A stretch of DNA of 47,817 bases from contig CALWJW010000005.1 in the NCBI GenBank assembly GCA_944381095.1, positions 1 through 47,817 on the forward strand, written 5' to 3'. The notes below the pieces were generated by a model. It was not told where the DNA came from and made no database searches. It saw only the letters and a program-made list of their open reading frames with translations. How positions within the stretch are numbered: the first letter of the stretch is position 1; each line of letters starts with the position of its first letter. The position numbers and the translations under genes are program-made. The DNA is from an uncultured Clostridia bacterium (GTDB taxonomy: Bacteria > Bacillota > Clostridia > Oscillospirales > CAG-272). Shown in pieces: positions 43,901-47,817 of this stretch.

Positions 43901-44231
43901 CCGATGTGTTGTTCATCCAGAAAGTAACTTCTTTATACTCAGAAAGGTCGGTCTCAGTAAGGTTCAGCGTGATCTTGTTGCCTGAACGGTCCGCTCCGCC
44001 TTTCAGAGTCCACTCAGCAGTCTGAGTCTGATCGTTTATCGTCTGCGAGGTTGATGGTGTAAGTTTGTTTGCGGTGATGGTTGCGGCATCGCTCAGATCA
44101 AGGATAAGTTTTTCCTTGTTTTCCAGCGTGGTGCCACCGGTTCCGATATCGTCCGGTTTACAGGAGAAAAGACCGGCGCAACATCCGAAGATAGAAGCCA
44201 ACACCAAAATTAGAGATAGCGCTCTTTTCAA
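40914..44231 (-). CDS. Secreted lipoprotein, heparinase II/III family lyase
   Basis: A large surface-anchored lyase of 1105 residues. It begins at a TTG (44231) with AAAGGTGG eight bases upstream: MKRALSLILVLASIFGCCAGLFSCKPDD, a type-II signal peptide with lipobox LFSC (Cys24). Order of domains: a beta-sandwich, carbohydrate-binding-like region (to about 240), a copper-amine-oxidase-N-like stalk domain (about 250-367), then the alpha/alpha toroid with NWNAVCNGGIG (about 636) and EGYAPDGGYPEGPGYWSYG (about 680), and the heparinase II/III beta domain with ASHGQLDIGNFIVEYGGTRFFMDLG (about 837). The substrate is an acidic polysaccharide. Divergent from the PL8-like gene, sharing a motif-rich promoter region. 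Confidence 0.9.
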   Translation of the reverse strand: MKRALSLILVLASIFGCCAGLFSCKPDDIGTGGTTLENKEKLILDLSDAATITANKLTPSTSQTINDQTQTAEWTLKGGADRSGNKITLNLTETDLSEYKEVTFWMNNTSEENITFLFSFVTGDGTTHSSQASFTDPHDPKDVTTVRTIVAHPGWHQYKFVFSETNTLSDKSYKYDAETGTSTVLLDKSNVKSIVIDASNTAIVTSVVKFYLGSVYANSQKTGTILGYAFPKVENAVCFYEDCNAYLYNQNRYILDMSEKVGVTADGDTTFVPIAILAEHRGATELSATKEKVTFKYNGKSFEYNLGDTVEYVGSDRGFNPGVALSSKLINVGQYLAVPMEVAAEALGYQLFYDQMGLAVFSDIENMYVTSTDGNYKEGEKQLNEIYNLIEVIAFKNYTGAEIIEDMNALHGEDGHTKLIMTQEHFDQMKELIETDPVYASWFSRYESAYAEGTSNYNSKNPYFELSDGYRLLQMSRDVMDDLLNYAFLYKMTDNEAYAKKVERTMTSTARFVDNVLTNCRSWHPEHYLDTGELMFGYSIAYDWCYDYLAEDSKTLKTLEDAIWELGYGSAMGFGELFDWWSDPSNLQKYNDEQLAEEDGEVWNRYTAGSSSFPYMTTTKGKFTSTFKFDKYIWTNNWNAVCNGGIGTMALAFANVNDEFRAASEYLLDCVMFSFPAGLFEGYAPDGGYPEGPGYWSYGTTYSVNFIASITSATGSDQGFVNAPGFKESYYFISGVASTATGTWNYHDAGVGLPDTQLYFWMADFSGDTSIGGLRFNQINTGKSRPGVWDMMWYGVDNYTTDIALKLDYCYYGIDTVTFRSDWTDSALFCGLHGGANAASHGQLDIGNFIVEYGGTRFFMDLGADEYNLTGYSSNGSVTYFSNPYRYWYYRNRAEGQNTLIINPAYVNTNNGSAGDKGQGTNFDQKYSAVSKILRFESGNSSALAVIDMGCAYRDAATAQTTAGQNVRGMYLTDNRSTVIIQDEMTLTGPSNVLWMGHVVEDGKVTIGEDKKSALIEYQGKTLLCEIVVPEGYSGDFKFEVRSSDYLPETGLIMTPGEYNRDGMQKLVAIAENVSEVKLAVVCRLLSDGPHSYTWTDIKDWQVDR

Positions 44232-44271
44232 AATAAAATCCACCTTTCTGTGCGGTATTAAACTTGAAGAC

Positions 44272-44300
44272 ATTATATCATACATCGACTCAAAATGCAA
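44272..44300 (-). promoter_or_regulatory. Promoter of the heparinase-family lipoprotein
   Basis: On the minus strand: TTGCAT (complement of 44295-44300), 17 bases, TATAAT (complement of 44272-44277). Confidence 0.75.
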
Positions 44301-44387
44301 TCGGCAAATTGTAACATAATTATTAAACTTGCGAAAAAAAGTTTGGTCATGGCAGACAGGTTTGTTTAAAATGCTCAAATTGTGAAT

Positions 44388-44401
44388 GTGCACAAAATGT
44401 T
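44388..44401 (+). promoter_or_regulatory. 14-bp motif copy A
   Basis: GTGCACAAAATGTT. Consensus of the three copies is GTG[CT][AG]CAAAATGTT. Copies B (44537-44550, same strand) and C (complement of 44568-44581) lie about 150 bases away. Confidence 0.55.
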
Positions 44402-44505
44402 TTGAAAATTATTGTGCGTACTTCACAATGGCAAAATGACGAATTTCAAAAACGGGGATCGATAGGGTAATTGTTAACAATCTGTTCAACCATTTTCGGG
44501 ACGGA

Positions 44506-44516
44506 TATAATATAAT
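44506..44516 (+). promoter_or_regulatory. -10 region of the PL8-like gene
   Basis: Overlapping TATAATATAAT (44506-44516). A -35 box is weak (TGTTCA at 44483-44488), so an activator may be needed. Transcription would begin just upstream of motif copies B and C. Confidence 0.55.
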
Positions 44517-44530
44517 CACTTGTAAGTGGC

Positions 44531-44587
44531 GGTATTGTGCGCAAAATGTTCCGGTAGACAGGGATTTAACATTTTGTACACAATACC
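44531..44587 (+). promoter_or_regulatory. Inverted 20-bp arms carrying motif copies B and C
   Basis: Arms 44531-44550 and 44568-44587 are inverted repeats with two mismatches, separated by 17 bases. Each arm carries GTG[CT][AG]CAAAATGTT. It is in the leader of the PL8-like gene, so it could be an operator, an RNA hairpin or both. Confidence 0.65.
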
Positions 44588-44623
44588 CGTTTCAGCAAAT
44601 TGAGAAGGAGAGCGAACACAAAA

Positions 44624-46972
44624 ATGAAAATCAATCGCTTAACAAGGATTGTCGCAGTGCTTTTGGTAGTGACGATGATGCCCCTGTGGATGTTCGGATG
44701 CGGAGGCGGCAGCAGCGACATAAGAGAAGGCATGGTTGAAGCCATGATCGGAGACGGAAAGCTCAGCGACAAAAACCAGGTGACAGCCGACTATATCGAG
44801 CAGCTTGACACCGAAGTGGCGGAGCTGGTTCTTCGCTTTAACAAAGGTGGATACTGGATGGTGGATTATCTTGAACCAGGTACTACTCAGCATGCCAGTC
44901 AGTACAAAAATTGCTATAAGCTTGCCATGGCGTGGGCGACAAAGGAGTCGGAATATTACCACAGCGGCAAGGTTATGTCGATGATCAAGAAAGTTCTTGA
45001 ATTTATGTATGAGAACGCATACGGGGAGGCTGAGAAGGCGTCCGGTGACAGTCAGTATACCCTCACTGAACGGTATGACGTAGCCGAATACCTTGTGAGG
45101 ACCCTCCTCATACTGGATGAGAAGAACAAACTCAGCAACAGTAAGATCGAAAACTATGTGTCAGTTGTGGTTTCAAAATTCCCGGTTCCTACCGGAAAGG
45201 GAGTGGATCTCGCCAGAACTACATATATTGTTCTCGGTTATTCCGTGTTGCTCGGTGACGATGACAGGATAGCTGAGACCGTTGCAAAATATGCATCTGC
45301 GGTGTTCAACGAGGTGACATCCGGTTCGGGACTTTACGCGGACGGATCTTTCATAGCGGATACCGAGATAGCTTCTTCCGGATCGTACGGTGTGATTGCT
45401 TTTTCGGAAATGGTCGAGATAGCATATGCGGTTTCAGGTTCAAAAGCCGAATTTGCCGAAGAAGTCCCGGTTGCCGATTTCCTTTACAAGTGGGCGACCA
45501 ATTCGGTAATTCCTTCGCTTTATAACGGAAGAGCATTTGCCGGAACGGTGAGTTCTTATCTTACAGATGCCGAAAGGCTCGGAGGCAGAGCCGTGTCTTC
45601 GCTTCTTCTCCTTGCCGAGATGATGGACGAAACAAGAGCCGCGGAACTTGAAGCCGTGGTGAAGGGATACGGAGACAATACGGGATCTGACTTCCATAAA
45701 TTCCTGACAACATACGGAATGTGCAGATACGAAGACATCTTCGACGATGAGGACATCGTTTCAAAGAAGACGGAAGGCGCATATAATCTTGCGGCAATGG
45801 ATAAACTGAGCATTCTCGGCACCAAGTATTCCGCTTCTCTTTCTCTCTCCTCACTCAGAACGACGAAGTATGAAACGCGTTATGATTACACAAAAACTCA
45901 AAATGAGGAATTGTTTCTCACAAATGCCGTAAACGGTAAAGGTTGGTACACCGGAGACGGAATGCTGATGGTGTATACCTCTTCGTACGCACCCGGAAAC
46001 GTGTACTGGGAGTATGTGAAAGGAACGAGGATACCCGGAACTACGGTTGATTCCAGAGACAGAGTAATGTCAAATTCCGGAGGATACGACGGAACGACTA
46101 ACGGAGCCGGTTCCGCTACGCTCGGAAATATGGCGGTTGCGGCGCTTGACTTCGTAAACAACAACAACGAACTCCGTTCTGACCTGAAAGCAAAGAAGTC
46201 GTGGTTCTTCTTTGACGGAGAAATAGTCGCACTCGGAGCAGGTATAAGCAACAGCATCGCTGACAGCAAGTCTAATGATCAGTCCATAGAGACAATTGTC
46301 GAAAATGTCTTCTACGGAAGTTTCACTTCAATAAGCACATCTGTGGATCAGAGCGGCGACAGGATACTCACAAAAGACAAGGTCGAGCTGGCGCCGAGTG
46401 CTCTCTACATAATGAAGTATGGCGGAATATATGTTCCTGCGGACAAAAATGATGTACTGAAATATACGTTAAATCAGACAGACGGCGGAAACTTTGTAGA
46501 GGTCTGGATAGACCATAACAATGTTGACGGCGAGAGCGGAACGTCAAGTCCGGTTATTTCGGGAAAGACCTACGAATATGTGATAATTCCCTCAACTTCA
46601 ATGTCAATGGGCGAGTTTTTTGATTACACAAACAGTCCCGGATATACCGTTCTTTCAAATACCGAACAGGTACAGGCAGTAAAGGATACATCTACCGGTG
46701 CTGTGGGATATGTTTTCTGGGAAGGCGGAAGCTGTAATGGAATCAGCGTCGATTTTGCCTGCACCATGATGGTTCAGGAAACCGACACACAGATTACAGT
46801 TTCGGTGAGTGATTTCAATCACCAGACAGGCGAAGCCGGCAATATCACACTTGCCGCAGGAGGAAGCGTCGTCAATGCGTCCAACGGTCTTACCCTCAAT
46901 GGAAATGTTATAAGCGTTGACAGATCGGTAGCATCTTCCGGTCAGACTCTTACTATAATTATCAACAAATGA
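44624..46972 (+). CDS. PL8-like polysaccharide lyase lipoprotein, active site altered
   Basis: A secreted lipoprotein of 782 residues from ATG 44624 (AAGGAGAG upstream; the TTG at 44600 precedes that site and is rejected). Lipobox MFGC, Cys26. The alpha/alpha toroid and beta-sandwich match polysaccharide lyase family 8 (hyaluronate/chondroitin AC/xanthan lyase): FNKGGYWMVDYLEPGT, GLYADGSFI, SGSYG, GRAVSS, GKGWYTGDGMLMVYTSSYAPGNVYWEYV and RIPGTTVD. Against the family the catalytic His is Asp246 (GSFIADTEIA), the Asn region TGAN is TGKG, but Tyr255 remains. It may cut a different substrate or only bind. Ends in the terminator at 47036. Confidence 0.87.
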   Translation: MKINRLTRIVAVLLVVTMMPLWMFGCGGGSSDIREGMVEAMIGDGKLSDKNQVTADYIEQLDTEVAELVLRFNKGGYWMVDYLEPGTTQHASQYKNCYKLAMAWATKESEYYHSGKVMSMIKKVLEFMYENAYGEAEKASGDSQYTLTERYDVAEYLVRTLLILDEKNKLSNSKIENYVSVVVSKFPVPTGKGVDLARTTYIVLGYSVLLGDDDRIAETVAKYASAVFNEVTSGSGLYADGSFIADTEIASSGSYGVIAFSEMVEIAYAVSGSKAEFAEEVPVADFLYKWATNSVIPSLYNGRAFAGTVSSYLTDAERLGGRAVSSLLLLAEMMDETRAAELEAVVKGYGDNTGSDFHKFLTTYGMCRYEDIFDDEDIVSKKTEGAYNLAAMDKLSILGTKYSASLSLSSLRTTKYETRYDYTKTQNEELFLTNAVNGKGWYTGDGMLMVYTSSYAPGNVYWEYVKGTRIPGTTVDSRDRVMSNSGGYDGTTNGAGSATLGNMAVAALDFVNNNNELRSDLKAKKSWFFFDGEIVALGAGISNSIADSKSNDQSIETIVENVFYGSFTSISTSVDQSGDRILTKDKVELAPSALYIMKYGGIYVPADKNDVLKYTLNQTDGGNFVEVWIDHNNVDGESGTSSPVISGKTYEYVIIPSTSMSMGEFFDYTNSPGYTVLSNTEQVQAVKDTSTGAVGYVFWEGGSCNGISVDFACTMMVQETDTQITVSVSDFNHQTGEAGNITLAAGGSVVNASNGLTLNGNVISVDRSVASSGQTLTIIINK

Positions 46973-47035
46973 GCCGCCGTACAGATGAATATGAGCTGTT
47001 ACGGTGAGTCCGGAATATAAAATTTCACTATGGAC

Positions 47036-47068
47036 AAAAAAGAGCCCGGGAAAACTGGGCTTTTTTTG
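47036..47068 (+). terminator. Terminator of the PL8-like gene
   Basis: Stem AGCCCGG (47043-47049) / CTGGGCT (47055-47061), one G-U pair, GAAAA loop, then TTTTTTT. Confidence 0.85.
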
Positions 47069-47201
47069 ACGTTTTTGTATGTAACTGAATATAATACCCG
47101 AGGAATATAATTTCACTTAAAATGACTGTGGTCCCGATAGTGCTGACTTTATGCAGTGCCGATGTATACAGAGAGAATAATCCGATCAGCGAAATTAATT
47201 G

Positions 47202-47233
47202 TTGACAAATTTCGATAATTGTGTTAATATAAT
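47202..47233 (+). promoter_or_regulatory. Candidate promoter of the last lipoprotein
   Basis: TTGACA (47202-47207), then TAATAT (47225-47230) after 17 bases or TATAAT (47228-47233) after 20. A small CGCGG / CCGCG hairpin follows in the leader (47236-47255). Confidence 0.6.
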
Positions 47234-47279
47234 TACGCGGGTAAGATTTTCCGCGAAAAAAATAAAAGGGGTGATACTT

Positions 47280-47817
47280 TTGAAAAAAAGAGCTCTGTCG
47301 TTAGTGCTTATCCTGATGTGTTCAATTATGGTCGTTTCATCCTGCGGAGATGCGCGTAAATTCATGAAATATGCCGGTAAAGAATATACTGCGGACGTTC
47401 CTTTTGTGACAAGTCAGCAAATTACCTCTGTCAGCGGAGAAGTTTTACTGGACCGCGGTAATTTAATGGTATTCGTTGACCGGAACGTGACCGGAGCAGA
47501 AGCTAAATATTCGGTTTACAATGCTAAGAGTAATTCGGTTCTGTTCAGCTATACGGTCCCTGAGGGCGACAGTACTGTTCTTGAATTCCGGATATTTGAG
47601 ATCGGCGAAGTGGAACTGTATACTGTCGTATATTTAACCGGCGGAACCGAAGGAACTGTAACCAAAGCAGACCTTTATCAGGAAAATCTTCTGGTGGCGA
47701 ATTTCACCGGTGAGCTTCCTGTTTATCAGGTAAACGACACTATTGTATTCGGGTATTCAGCGTACTCTCTTGATGACGGAGTCCTGAAAAAGGAGTTCGA
47801 CGTGCCTGATTTCGGAA
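47280..47817 (+). CDS. Lipoprotein of unknown function, cut by window end
   Basis: Open from TTG 47280 to the edge, 179 codons so far. AGGGGTG lies about seven bases upstream. The start MKKRALSLVLILMCSIMVVSSCGD is a lipoprotein signal peptide (lipobox VSSC, Cys22) closely similar to that of the heparinase-family lipoprotein. The visible part is beta-rich with regular strands (EVLLDRGNLMVFVDR, VLFSYTVPEGD, VELYTVVYLTGG); no family is recognised. It could be another surface polysaccharide-binding or lyase protein. Confidence 0.78.
   Translation, partial: MKKRALSLVLILMCSIMVVSSCGDARKFMKYAGKEYTADVPFVTSQQITSVSGEVLLDRGNLMVFVDRNVTGAEAKYSVYNAKSNSVLFSYTVPEGDSTVLEFRIFEIGEVELYTVVYLTGGTEGTVTKADLYQENLLVANFTGELPVYQVNDTIVFGYSAYSLDDGVLKKEFDVPDFG

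Overview
The window looks like a chromosome segment from a Gram-positive, clostridia-type anaerobe, probably an uncultured gut or rumen Eubacteriales member. Evidence: strong GGAGG-type ribosome binding sites, near-consensus sigma-A promoters with 17-nt spacers, a tig-clpP-clpX block, a DUF1540 protein, FeoA/FeoB with a FeoB-associated Cys-rich protein, a SpoVB/MurJ-like flippase, and several TTG/GTG starts. This assignment is inferred from gene content. No rRNA, tRNA, CRISPR array, transposase or phage gene was recognised.

Layout. 0.2-4.8 kb: DUF1540 protein, a metallophosphoesterase, then tig, clpP and clpX (protein folding and ATP-dependent proteolysis). 5.1-7.2 kb: a xylose-isomerase-like TIM-barrel protein and a YghZ-type aldo/keto reductase. 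7.2-8.2 kb is gene-free and holds copy 1 of an identical 181-bp mobile-looking repeat (copy 2 at 27.4 kb). 8.2-10.3 kb: a sugar O-acetyltransferase and a GH2 beta-galactosidase relic with an internal deletion. 10.9-14.1 kb: an iron-uptake locus (feoA, feoB, Cys-rich partner) with three copies of an 18-bp operator. 14.5-16.2 kb: a MOP-superfamily flippase. 16.6-21.9 kb: arginine genes transcribed argH-argC-argB-argD, without argJ or argG. 22.1-26.5 kb: an operon of mscL, a cytosolic heparinase II/III-family lyase, an L-rhamnose mutarotase, a MIF-type tautomerase and an SGNH esterase. 26.6-27.3 kb: two small cysteine-rich paralogues. 27.6-32.3 kb: MarR regulator, a heterodimeric ABC exporter and a small membrane zinc-ribbon protein. 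32.7-37.2 kb: glycerol dehydrogenase, an HTH-ADP-ribosylglycohydrolase fusion and a GH43 glycosidase. 37.6-40.6 kb: a GH28/pectate-lyase-like beta-helix protein, an IclR regulator with a suspected A8-tract frameshift, and an aldehyde dehydrogenase fragment. 40.9-47.8 kb: divergent secreted lipoproteins, a large heparinase II/III-family protein and a PL8-like lyase, then the start of another lipoprotein cut by the window edge.

How the genes may work together: surface lyases (40.9-47 kb) could cut an acidic polysaccharide. Cytosolic lyase, esterase, mutarotase, GH43 and beta-helix enzymes could finish uronate-, rhamnose- or pentose-containing oligosaccharides. The substrate cannot be decided from sequence alone. 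The points most worth a second look are the 181-bp repeat pair, the triple 14-bp motif between the divergent lyase genes, the HTH-ADP-ribosylglycohydrolase fusion, the Cys-rich tandem pair, the feo operator triplet and the IclR homopolymer frameshift.
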